The notes under the pieces were generated by a model that searched no databases, had not been told where the DNA came from, and saw nothing but the letters and a program-made list of their open reading frames with translations. Shown here piece after piece: positions 24,221 to 34,038 of a DNA stretch of 64,000 nt (position 1 is the first letter of the stretch; every line of letters begins with the position of its first letter). Location: positions 186,001 through 250,000 of the forward strand of contig JAGMVK010000019.1 of the NCBI GenBank assembly GCA_020747065.1, read 5' to 3'. The translations under genes and the position numbers were made by a program. Origin of the DNA: Cadophora sp. MPI-SDFR-AT-0126. Its lineage: Eukaryota > Ascomycota > Leotiomycetes > Helotiales > Ploettnerulaceae.

Positions 24221-24742
24221 GGGAGTTGGGGTTGAGTTGAGTGTCGTTGCTGCGATTTTTGGGTTTGAAGTCCGATCCAAAGAGAACCCTTGACGAGTCT
24301 GCGGATCGGAGCTAAAGTGACTGATCGAAGATCGTCCCGTGGTAGGGGTCTTCCTTGGCAACAGTTGATGACATAATAACATCAGGACAGTTCCCCCACA
24401 CACAATCCACACTTGTTTTGAACTGCCCGTTGGCTGCCTAGCTATCGTCTCTGCTGACTTGAATTCTACTAGACCGAGCCGAGACCTGACTTAATCAACA
24501 AGAGTTTTCGAACTGAATTTTTGACTTCTTTTCCATCCATCCATCGTTGGCATGCTCCGGGCACCTGCAGTCAGTCGGCTATTGTTTGACCAATCACAGA
24601 TACACAGAAGCTGGATGACGGAGTGTGCAAAGCTAAACCCTTCTGCGATAAATCCAGGGTCCTTCTTCATCATCCAATCGAAGCTCCCGAATTCACTTTA
24701 AGGTTATGTCCGCGCCTCCGTGAGGATCCCACACAGACGTCA

Positions 24743-24954
24743 CTGTACAGTACCTGACAGAAAAAGTAAAAAGGGGTTCGACCCTCAGTGGCCTGACATG
24801 ATCATGCGGCGCCTACTTTGGTACAAGCGAAACTCTGAGAAGCATCTCATCGACGATCGAAAGAGAAGCCGAATATCCCTTCCTTCCTTTGAGCAGTAAA
24901 CTCTAAAAGTAGAACCACACAGCTGAGGATTTGAAGCTACTGTACAGTACTGTA
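24743..24954. repeat. Paired CTGTACAGTAC palindromic elements
   Basis: CTGTACAGTAC occurs at 24743-24753 and again at 24939-24949, where it lies in the perfect palindrome TACTGTACAGTA and is followed by CTGTA. Two copies 196 bp apart upstream of frq suggest a dimeric factor site, but the factor is unknown. Confidence 0.5.
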
Positions 24955-27066
24955 TGTTGCGACCATCGATCAACACGCCCCAACCATGTGGTTCAGCACG
25001 ACGGGCGGCGGCCGCTCCAGACCAACGTTCAGCCCTCCGCGTAAATTAAATTTCTCTTGACCACATGGAAATCGAAAGTCTCTTTCAAACCAAGCACATC
25101 TCGCCGCGACTAATTGTGCCAGAGTTCAGTTATGTCTCATCTGTCTCAACTCTCTATACGGAGGGACATGAGAATCGGTGAGGATTAAACATTCGCAGAG
25201 TCTGCAGAGTCACCCGTCAGGAGAAGGTCCGCTCCGAATGCTTGACTATTTTACGCAGAGCATCCCAAACTCCCGTACTCCACAAAAGAAGGACCCCTTA
25301 CGAAAACCCCAAGCCCTCCAAAAGACCCTGCATCAAAAAACAACGCGCACCAGTCACAGCCATACGGAGGTAAACGTCCATGCCGATGCGAGCACCAACT
25401 TCTCGATCCCGACCTGGACTCGTGACCACCCACCTTGATGGTCAGCCTTGCATCCATCCCATGTCTCATGCTTCCCATTTGCCGTTCCCTCCCAGCATCT
25501 CCCGATCCCCGACTTCGATTTCCTACTCTGACTTGTCTCGCTCCCGATCATACTTGTACATTTTCCCGAGGAGCCCAGACAGGACCCTTTTAATCTTGGT
25601 TAATTTTCGCCCGCAGCTGGGCTTTTGTTGCATGTCGCATTTTTGGGATCTCCGATTTGATTTTCTGCATGCCTGGGTCCCGGGCGTGATACTTGATTGA
25701 TCCAGAACTTCGGATGCTGCCTATTATCGCTAGCTGGGGAAGGGGGTTGAATTTGAGATGGCGTTGCAATGGTGTCTGGTTGATCCTTGTAGTTGTCGTG
25801 TTTGTCACGTTGATCGGTGCGCAATACACTCGATCATGCAGGTACCCATAGGGTTGAAAATAAATCTCAGTCGAGTGTAAATTATAAATTTCACCCAAGA
25901 GCCGCAAAATCTCATGATTTCCCCTCTCGCTTAAGAAAGGGACATTCATTCCATTCCCAACTACAAGCCTACCGCAAGCGAGGACTCAGATCATGCTGTT
26001 GAGACAAGAACAAGCGCATCCTTCCAGTGCTTGATTTTGTCCTATTCAATCATCTAAAATCCACATTCTCGAGAGATATGAATCGACTTCTCCTGCAAAA
26101 GCACTTCTGCCTCCAAACGCAATAATGGCGAGGTTTGACTTTCGTTTGTTATCTTCCCGTCAAAAAGAAAATGAATAAACGGAAAAGCGTATGTCTTTGC
26201 AACCTTTTTCTTTCCATTCTAGAAGATCCATTATGCTACCTTGTGTTTACCTAACGAATTCGGTCTGCTGTTCTGCAACAAGGCTGAGAGAACATTTGAC
26301 TTTACACAGCATTAGCATTAGCCAGCCTTATCGAACCTCAATCTTTCCTTTCCAAACCATATATTTGACAAAAGCATACCTCCTCCATGGGTCTTTGTCA
26401 TGATTGCGGACTGGGACTTCGATAAACCTTGATCGCCATGCTAGCCCTCATAGTCGATTCCCATGTTTACTACTGGGCTGATTGGAACAAGTAGTCACCA
26501 GAGCATGCCATCGATATCGGCTCCGCAGCCCACACCATAGAAGCTCAACTACTCCAGCCGATCATTCGATTGACATAGAAGTACATCTCACGATTGTAAT
26601 GGATCGGCACCTTACAATGATAGACATACGATAGCCCACATCTCAGAATTCGAGTCCAATAATGTCGAAATACCGGAGCTGAAAAGTGAAAGGAGCAGGA
26701 TGCTGAGCAGGAGACTGAGCTTGAGCCTGATCAGGCCGGGCTCATAGCCCTGGATGTCAAGGTGTTCATCGAGAAAAAGGATCAAAACGAGGTCAGGAAA
26801 GAACACTCGAGCAAGCTGCAGCTCACGGAGATCAGCAAACATCGAAGAGCCACTATCTGAGCAGTCCAGGTGTGGCTGTCGTTTGACTTCACTTCGTATC
26901 CAATCTTTCCGGGTCCAATACGAGGCCACCGCAATAATGCAATACGGGTCAAAAATCTGGACCCTGGAAACATCTGCGAGCAGCTCTGATTCTCAGATTT
27001 GTGGACGGCTCAATGCAGGAGGGTATTGACGGACAATAAAGTACTGTGTTGAACAGACTACACATC

Positions 27067-27900
27067 TCACTTCCAACTCTTACCAAACCACGTCTTTGTG
27101 TAAGCAAGACTAAATCCAGCTCGCTCGATATTCCTACAACTACCATTCCCTGGCCGGGCCTCCACTGATGCCAAATTCAACCCAGCTTTCCTGGCATCCG
27201 CCAGCCTTTTTTTCAGCAGCGCAACCTGGATTCCTCGTCCTCGATACTCCGGTAAAGTACTATCGATGTACAGATGAGCCACTCCTCCCTTCGAAGTGTC
27301 GATCAAGGCCATCCCCGCTGATGCCGCTACTTCCCCGTCAACGAGTGCGAAGTATATGCTTGTGTCTTCGCGCAGAACTGCAGCTCGGGCAAGAGTATCG
27401 AGGAGCAGTTCGAGTCTCCCACCATCTTTGTACCCCTTCACAGACCACTTTGGGAAATCTGCAGCTCTTTCCTGCGAGACGCGGATGATTTCGACACCTT
27501 CTACTTCCACTTCCTTCAGATCTTCGTCTGTGAGATGCCGAGCGTAGCTGTTGATGAAACTATCTACAACGTATCCACGTGAAGCCAGCACCCGAAGCGC
27601 TGAAAGATCAGCCAGTGGACACAGACTGATGCCCATCTCGACAACACCGTTCTTCTCAAACAGATCTTCAGCGATAGCCAAGTCTTCACTAGAAACCGGT
27701 CCAGCCATGCCATACCCGGTAATGCGATTCAGTTTTCGACCGAACGAGGGGAGTGTGATTGAAGCTAGGCCATCGCCAACTGGAATGTTGAGGGATTTGT
27801 GATTGGGGAAGATTTCAGAACAGGCTTCTATTTGCCGATGTATGTGGACTATGTCTGCTGCCTCAAGTCGCTGAGCTGTTTCGAGGGATGTGAGGAGCAT
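27067..27900 (-). CDS. GNAT-family N-acetyltransferase, 277 aa
   Basis: Single exon. The C-terminal third carries the GNAT fold: ALVDGEVAASAGMALI, then GGVAHLYIDSTLPEYRGRGI with the acetyl-CoA-binding R/Q-x-x-G-x-G/A loop (RGRGIQ), then ASVEARPGNGSCRNIERAGF, which is the usual motif B, and a final YTKTWFGK strand. The N-terminal half (RLEAADIVHIHRQIEA onward) resembles a degenerate first GNAT-like lobe, as in many fungal members of about 280-300 residues. The substrate (amine, antibiotic or amino acid) is not predictable. An alternative in-frame Met at 27939 would add 13 residues; 27900 is preferred because MLLTSLETAQRLEAAD matches the usual short start. Confidence 0.85.
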   Translation of the reverse strand: MLLTSLETAQRLEAADIVHIHRQIEACSEIFPNHKSLNIPVGDGLASITLPSFGRKLNRITGYGMAGPVSSEDLAIAEDLFEKNGVVEMGISLCPLADLSALRVLASRGYVVDSFINSYARHLTDEDLKEVEVEGVEIIRVSQERAADFPKWSVKGYKDGGRLELLLDTLARAAVLREDTSIYFALVDGEVAASAGMALIDTSKGGVAHLYIDSTLPEYRGRGIQVALLKKRLADARKAGLNLASVEARPGNGSCRNIERAGFSLAYTKTWFGKSWK

Positions 27901-27939
27901 ATTGTCCTCTGCTCTGCATTGAGGTACTCTTGTAAGCAT

Positions 27940-29812
27940 TCGACGAGGATCGCAGGACGGAATGCAACTTTCACGAAAGTGGGATGTATTTTGTCGTTCG
28001 ATGAGTCACATCTAGTCTGTATGGCGAGACCCCTTTCAGTATGTCAGGAAGCGAGATGATGTGTAATTACCATCACTATTATAGAGGAAGTGCGCGAAAA
28101 GAAGCACAAGCAAGAGATAATAGTACGACATATACATGCAAGGAGCGGTGGGCAGACCAGAAAAACAACTCGCTGTCTCGCTTAATCGGGAATAATTTGC
28201 TTCCATAAGTATGACAGAGAGCAAGTAAACAACCTCATTCCGCATACCATTCCGATTCGTCAGAATCCATTTCCTAGCATACGAGGCCAGCATCTAGATG
28301 TGCAATTCGGGGCAAATCCACTGCAGCGAAAGATTTTCGCTTATAGAAACGAGCTGTCGACTATACAGCCGGAAATGTACGAGAAAACCAATCGTCTCAC
28401 GAAAAGAGACAATAGTTGCGGCCCATTGCATTGACGAATCATGCATCATGAAGAGATCAAGTCACTGAAAGAACCGAACAAAAAATCCCAAACACGAATC
28501 CAAGACTTGATGAATGCATGGCGTCATGTCTCTGATACGGCCGAATTCCAAGCGAAATCAAAAATATGTCAATGGTGTTCAAAGAGACCTTGAAAGTAAA
28601 GCACCCTTTGAGCAGACGACAAGTGCTAAAGTGGCTAAGTATATTGCGGATAGCATTGGTAGTATCTCAGAACGACTTCGTCCCACTCGGTATTGTCTGC
28701 GTGATGAGATCGAGATTCTCAGGAGTTGGGAGCAAGAGAATCCTGCCGCCATGAAAGAGAACTTAGATTGTTGAACAAAATATCGAAGAGTTGACCGCGA
28801 AGAATTTGTTTCTGTATCAGAAACTTGCTGCTCAGGTATCGAAGCCTGAGCTGATTCCGATGAGGAAGAATACTTGGAATAGTGCTGCAAGGTGAAATGC
28901 TACCGGCAAAAGGCTGGTACTCATACACGGTTGTATTGTATAAATAATGATAGATTGTTGATCAGGAAAGCAATACTGCAAAATTGAACAACTGTAAACT
29001 CCACAAATTGCCGTGTCAATGCACCATAGCCATTCCTCTTGCTAGATTCCGATCCAGAGATGTTAGCTTCTGAAGTAAGTAATTGCACAGATGCTGATAT
29101 TTCGAGACACCTGCCAAGGTTTCTAAATCTCTTCCATCAAAAGATAGGAAGATATCAAGGGCTGGCCATTCGTCCAAGTGGGTCGAAACAGGATTTGACA
29201 GCCAAAGTACGTCTCCGTCGAATCTGACAGATGTCACTTACAAATTCCTCAACTGCTTGAACCAGATGTTCATGTTGATCCTCTTGATGCCTGCTTTTTG
29301 GGACCAACCAGGAATACCGAGAAGGCTGGCCGCAATACAATTTGAGGCTATCCAGAACGCGGAAAGCATCCGCGAGATGCCGCTCGCCAAGATTTACCTC
29401 GGAACGTCATATTCGAAATCCGTAGATTCAAAGAAACGTTTTGACTGAAATGAAGGGAAATGGAGATAGATAGCATTTCAATGCAACCCAGAACTGGCTT
29501 GTGCTGAGAAACATGTAGATTTCTGATGTTAGCAGATTCAGGAAACTCACAAAGTCAAGTCAATACTTCGTACTTAGGAAGAGACCCCTGTTCCGGGCTT
29601 GTCCACCTTGCCGGGCACCCTCCGCTCGCGGCCCCTCTCTAGCCGTGGGAAAGAATTCATCCGCCAGGCCCTTGTTGATTTGAACTCCAGCTTCCCCGGA
29701 CTGCCAGACGGGGGTTGAAGTTCATCTTCTTTCCTCTCTCACAAGAAATCAATTGCACATTCATTTATTTTGAGCGTTGGACTGCCAGAAACTCTCCACT
29801 CATATACACGAG
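27940..29812. other. 1.9 kb with unrecognised or decayed coding fragments
   Basis: Protein-like fragments appear on the plus strand at 28514-28774 (reading SISERLRPTRYC then DEIEILRSWEQENPAAM), at about 28770-28890 in a shifted frame (NIEELTAKNLFLYQKLAAQ) and at 29257-29448. They do not join by clean introns and match no family I know. A decayed gene or an unannotated gene with unusual introns is possible. Confidence 0.35.
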
Positions 29813-31474
29813 ATGTCTTCCACAGCTCTTCTCCGAACAGCGAGAGCGTACACCAGAAATAATACCAAGGTGCGGAGTAACTCTCCGAAAGATTCCAATT
29901 GAGACGAACTGACAGTTGAACCTGCAGCAATCTCTCCTCTTTGCCCGCACATTCTCCTCGACATTTAGACGCAATGAGATCAACAAAGTCCTTCCCTCTG
30001 CGGCGGAAGCCCTGAAAGACATGAAATCCAATTCCACAGTACTTTGCGGTGGATTTGGTCTCTGCGGTGTTCCCGATACCCTTATCGACGAAGTGATCAA
30101 CAAGCCAGAAATTACGGGCATCACTGCCGTGTCAAATAACGCTGGAACGGATACCTCTGGTCTGGGAAAGCTGTTGAAGACGAAGCAGATCAAGAAGATG
30201 ATCGCAAGTTACATTGGCGAGAACAAGACATTTGAGAAGATGTACTTGACCGGAGAAGTGGAGCTGGAGCTCACACCACAAGGAACACTTGCTGAGCGTT
30301 GCGCCTCTGGAGGAAAGGGAATACCCGCATTCTACACACCTGCGGCTTTCGGAACTGTTGTTCAGACTGGAGAGCTACCCCTCCAAAATAATCCTGATGG
30401 AACACCAAAAGTGTACTCTTACCCCAAAGACGTCAAGGTCTTTGATGGCAAGCAATATCTTTTGGAGGAGAGCATCAAGGGCGACTATGCCTTTGTTAAG
30501 GCGTGGAAGGCAGACAAGCTGGGTAACTGCCAATTCCGACTCACTGCTAATAACTTCAATGGCGCAATGGGTCGAAATGCCAAGATAACCATTGTGGAAG
30601 CCGAGCATATCGTTGAGCCAGGAGACATCCCTCCCGAGGCAGTGCATCTTCCAGGTATCTATGTTAAGCGAGTTATTCAATCGACGACAGAGAAAGGTAT
30701 CGAGAAATACACATTCGCCAAAGACCCCAATGATCCAGAGGCGAAGTCGGCGCTTGGAAGCGGCGAGACAGCAGCTAAGAGAGAGCGTATTGTCAAGAGA
30801 GCGGCTAAGGAGTTCAAGAATGGCATGTATGCCAACTTGGGAATTGGCATGCCTATGCTGGCACCTGGTTTCGTCGGCCCTGAGGTCGAGGTCCAACTGC
30901 AATCCGAAAATGGAATTCTCGGACTTGGACCATATCCCGTCAAGGGCAAAGAGGATGCGGATCTTATCAATGCCGGTAAGGAGACTGTCACACTGAAGCC
31001 TGGTGCGGCAGTATTCGGCAGTGAAGAGTCCTTCGGCATGATCAGAAGTGGTCGCGTCAACCTCACAATTCTTGGAGCTATGCAAGTCAGCGGAAATGGA
31101 GATTTGGCAAACTGGATGTTGCCAGGAAAGATAAAGGGATTCGGTGGGGCCATGGATCTGGTCAGCAATCCAGAGAAGACCAAGGTTGTTGTCACGATGG
31201 AGCATACAGATAAGAAGGGTAACGCGAAGATTGTGAAGCAATGCGCTTTCCCATTGACGGGCAAGGCTTGTGTTTCGATGATTATCACGGAATTGGTACG
31301 TACTTTCCACGCGTGTGATGGTTCTGAACTAATTGTCTGTAGGGAGTGTTTGATGTAGACTTTGCAACCGGATTAACACTGATCGAGATTGCCGATGGCG
31401 TGACTGTCGATGAGATCAAGAGCAAGACAGAAGCTCCATTCAAGGTAGCGGATGATTTGAAGCCAATGTTATAA
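29813..31474 (+). CDS. Mitochondrial succinyl-CoA:3-ketoacid CoA transferase, 522 aa
   Basis: Exons 29813-29869, 29916-31295 and 31343-31474 join in frame. SCOT moves CoA from succinyl-CoA to acetoacetate; in fungi related enzymes also activate acetate or propionate. The N-terminus MSSTALLRTARAYTRNN and the following FARTFSSTFRRNEINK are rich in Arg/Ser and lack acids, typical of a matrix targeting peptide. Subunit A-like features include STVLCGGFGLCGVPDTLI; the B-like half starts near RIVKRAAKEFKNGMYANLGIG, with the catalytic Glu in QSENGILGLGPYP. The C-terminal exon encodes GVFDVDFATGLTLIEIADGV. The A and B domains are fused in one chain, as is normal for eukaryotes. The last intron lies at ITEL|GVFD. 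Intron 1 could alternatively use the CAG at 29924-29926. Confidence 0.95.
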
Positions 31475-31854
31475 TTGTATATTGCTTGACGACTTGTGGT
31501 TTATTTAACGCATTATGGACTCATGTAGCATGGTTGGATACGGGTGGTAAAATGTATTTATTGCAATTGATTAAACTACCTCCCATTATTGACTTTCACT
31601 TCACTCATAACTTTGCCGAGCTTCTATCCCCTTGTAGAAGCCGCGAGCAAGCACGTGCAGATAACGACGACCCCTCCATCCGAATCGGCTGAACACCCCT
31701 TCATCACTTAACTACAAGCACAACTCAAGTGACAACTCTCGCGATCTCTGAAGAGGTCATATAAGTCTCCTGCACTCCACTTGATATCCTCTCTAAGCAT
31801 CTCAGACTTCCCTCATCGGCGTTTCAAACTCCAAGCAAGATCTATCCCACAGCC
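31475..31854. promoter_or_regulatory. Promoter of the 2EXR gene
   Basis: A TATA-like ATATAAG lies at 31759-31765, about 95 bp before the ATG at 31855, followed by a CT-rich leader. Confidence 0.4.
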
Positions 31855-32658
31855 ATGGACACCCCCCCAAACTCATCTCTCACAACCTTTCACTTCTTCC
31901 CCCATCTCCCAACAGAGCTCCGTCTCAAAATTTATGAGCACATACTAGCTCTGTCCCACGCTGGCCACAGCTCTACACGCATCTTGAAGATCTCCTACTC
32001 ACCATCCCTGGGCTGCTACATATCCAACACGCCACCACCCATCACTCTATCCATAAGCCCCGAATCGAGACTCTTCACGTTGTCAACGCATTCATACCTC
32101 TCATTAGGACCATTGCCAAAGGTCTTGAAGCCAGTTCAGCCAACTATGTCATCTTCGTCTTCATCCTCATCTTCAAATTCGTCGCATTCTAAAAACCTCT
32201 ACGGGCTCCCCATCCCCATCGCCTATCCAACAGATATCCTCTACGTCTCGTCGCTCTCACCCCTCCTCTCCACGCACCTCCACAGCATCCTTTACCACTT
32301 CTCAACCTCTGCCTCCCGCCACCTAATCCAACACCTCGCAATCGACTTCCGGGTCTGGGCCGAGCTGTGCGAGAACGGGTTCCTGGGTATCGTGAGCAGG
32401 ATGAAGGCGCTGAGGGAGGTGCATCTCGTGGTGGAGTTTGGGAGGGCATTTGCGGGCGAAGTTGGATTCTTGGAATGTCCCTCTTGGAGGAGGGATTTGA
32501 AGTGGGTTGCTGAGGGGGCGGAGAGGGGGGTTAGGGAGGAGAGGAGGAGGGTTGTGGGGACGAGGAGGGATGGTGTTGGGAATGGGGGTGGAGGTGGGGT
32601 GTTAGGAGATGTGACGGTGAGGTGTGTCATTTTGACGAGGGGTGGGGAGCAGAGTTGA
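31855..32658 (+). CDS. 2EXR-domain protein, 267 aa
   Basis: Single exon. The N-terminal FHFFPHLPTELRLKIYEHIL is the first half of the 2EXR motif, an F-box-like helix-rich motif common in fungal proteins of unknown function and expanded in plant-associated ascomycetes. The Ser-rich insert near residues 100-117 (a run of Ser codons) and the Gly/Arg-rich stretch near 220-255 are low-complexity. The middle holds FHLVVEFG-like strand/helix elements typical of the family. There is no signal peptide or membrane segment, so it is probably intracellular. It is one of two 2EXR genes in this window; the other is at 45815-46669. Exact role unknown. Confidence 0.7.
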   Translation: MDTPPNSSLTTFHFFPHLPTELRLKIYEHILALSHAGHSSTRILKISYSPSLGCYISNTPPPITLSISPESRLFTLSTHSYLSLGPLPKVLKPVQPTMSSSSSSSSSNSSHSKNLYGLPIPIAYPTDILYVSSLSPLLSTHLHSILYHFSTSASRHLIQHLAIDFRVWAELCENGFLGIVSRMKALREVHLVVEFGRAFAGEVGFLECPSWRRDLKWVAEGAERGVREERRRVVGTRRDGVGNGGGGGVLGDVTVRCVILTRGGEQS

Positions 32659-32831
32659 TGACTGTTCGGGTTCTTGCTTTGTAGAGATGGCAATTGACGG
32701 TTGCATTTCTCTATTTTGCAAGATATCCCTCTGTACCTCAAATGTGCCGCCCATTCTCTCAGCGCCATATGATTTCGATATGCCAAACGCCAAACTATGC
32801 CATAGACGCCAACCGATATGCAATCCATCCA

Positions 32832-33535
32832 TCATGACTCTCCTTTTGGAGGAAATTTCGACTCTTGAATCTGACCGCCACTCGATATTCGGACCCATTT
32901 CAGGGTAGATAGATATGACCATGCACCCTCCCATCTATCCAGGAATATTACATTGTTCTCGTCGGTAAGATCTGGCAAGTCTGGGAGAAAATTAGCACGA
33001 TGTTCTGTATCCCACACAAGGAGCACAAATCAAAGACTGACAGAATCCATTCTCATACTCCTTCTCGTCTGCCGCAATCTTGATTCTCAACAAATCCTCT
33101 CTGGTACTCGCAGGTCTCCCAGGTCTGCGATCCTTCTTCAGCTCATTGAATTCTTCGTCGTGCTGGTGTACGAATCTATGCGATTGTTAGAGGTGCCTCG
33201 AGGTTTCCGTGAATTTGTTGGAGGCAGTACGATTTAATAAGATTCTGAACACTCTCGAGATCCAATGGCTTTCCATCATTTGCTCGAATCGCCTCTTGGA
33301 AGTATGCCGCTCGCTGGACTATCTTCTGTCAGTATATACGGCCAGTTCCTGACATTCCCACCCTACCTAAAGGCTTGTCGTTCTTCCTCCTTGCGGATGC
33401 GACTTTGATCAATTTATCATCTCTCATCAGCGCCCGCCGCAATCTCTGCGAATCCCGTGAATTCTCGTGCAGAGCAGTGATATTGCCCTTCTTCTTGGCA
33501 ATCTTCTTCCGAGTCTTCTCTAAACTTTTCGGCAT
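32832..33535 (-). CDS. TMA16: Translation machinery-associated protein 16, 179 aa
   Basis: Exons 33535-33367, 33318-33231, 33175-33042 and 32980-32832 join in frame. The chain begins MPKSLEKTRKKIAKKKGNI, then ALHENSRDSQRLRRA, KPLVQRAAYFQEAIRAND, KPLDLESVQNLIKSFVHQHD, EEFNELKKDRRPGRPAS and EDLLRIKIAADEKEYENGFY, and ends KFPPKGES. This is the Tma16 family, which associates with pre-60S particles and ribosomes. The protein is short and very basic at the N-terminus, as expected. The three introns are 48, 55 and 61 bp. Its start lies about 500 bp from the divergent EXO1 start, so the two may share control elements. Confidence 0.93.
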
Positions 33536-34038
33536 GGTGACTGTTGTAAATTGCTGTGAAATAATTGCAAAAGTTCCTGGTGATACAAGCCTCAAGTATT
33601 TTTTAACTTTTTGATCCGCCGTCGTTATCGCAAGGTTTATCGGATCCTCGCTCTTGGCACCGCCAATTTAAGGTGGGCCAATCAGCACCCACCTACGGAG
33701 GTACAGGGCATGGTTGCTGGGTAAGACCGAACGACGCGTCGAGAGCACAGAGCTGTCGCGATCTGATATGAGCGGTAAAGCTGGATACCTGATATTTCCC
33801 TCGCATTCACTCTATTCGCAACAACCACATCCGACGACTTCGACAACAGCAAACACCTCGACGACTATTCACCCAATACCAACCGACTACCTGGACTTTG
33901 TTTCTATCACCTATCGAATACCCGTATGTTAAGACGTCCAGAGTAACAAATGTTTTGAGCGCTGGAAAGGCAGTGTACATATCGTTTGGCTGGTGACGGG
34001 GTTTTTCTGTGCTCTGATTTGCTCTGTGACTATTCATA
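33536..34038. promoter_or_regulatory. Divergent promoter of TMA16 and EXO1
   Basis: About 500 bp lie between the two start codons. GACGCGTC at about 33735 contains an ACGCGT core, the MCB-type element often found at DNA repair and replication genes. Inference only. Confidence 0.45.

Larger units (their letters stand above)
23456..24971. promoter_or_regulatory. Cluster of GATCGA motifs, candidate light/clock elements
   Basis: GATCGA or its reverse occurs at 23456, 23687, 23910, 23987 (as GATCGATCG), 24323 (GATCGAAGATCG), 24855 and 24966. White Collar complex sites are built from GATCGA/GATC-type half-sites, often paired. Seven occurrences in 1.5 kb are well above the roughly 0.7 expected for any hexamer on two strands. 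The link to light or clock control of frq is inferred. Confidence 0.55.
23038..27066. other. Long gene-free region upstream of frq, about 4 kb
   Basis: No gene is supported here. It has many short frames, microsatellite-like tracts and GATCGA motifs. It most likely contains the frq promoter and a long 5' leader, as in other frq genes. The distal part (25.2-27.0 kb) has AT-rich patches and short frames such as 25590-25949 minus, none with recognisable content. Confidence 0.6.

Noticed and set aside
24771..24786. GGGTTCGACCC, tRNA T-loop-like sequence
   Set aside because: No matching A-box, anticodon arm or acceptor stem can be drawn around it.
30375..31310. 311-codon minus-strand frame inside the SCOT gene
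   Set aside because: It overlaps a well-supported enzyme gene on the opposite strand and reads as Cys/His-rich nonsense.
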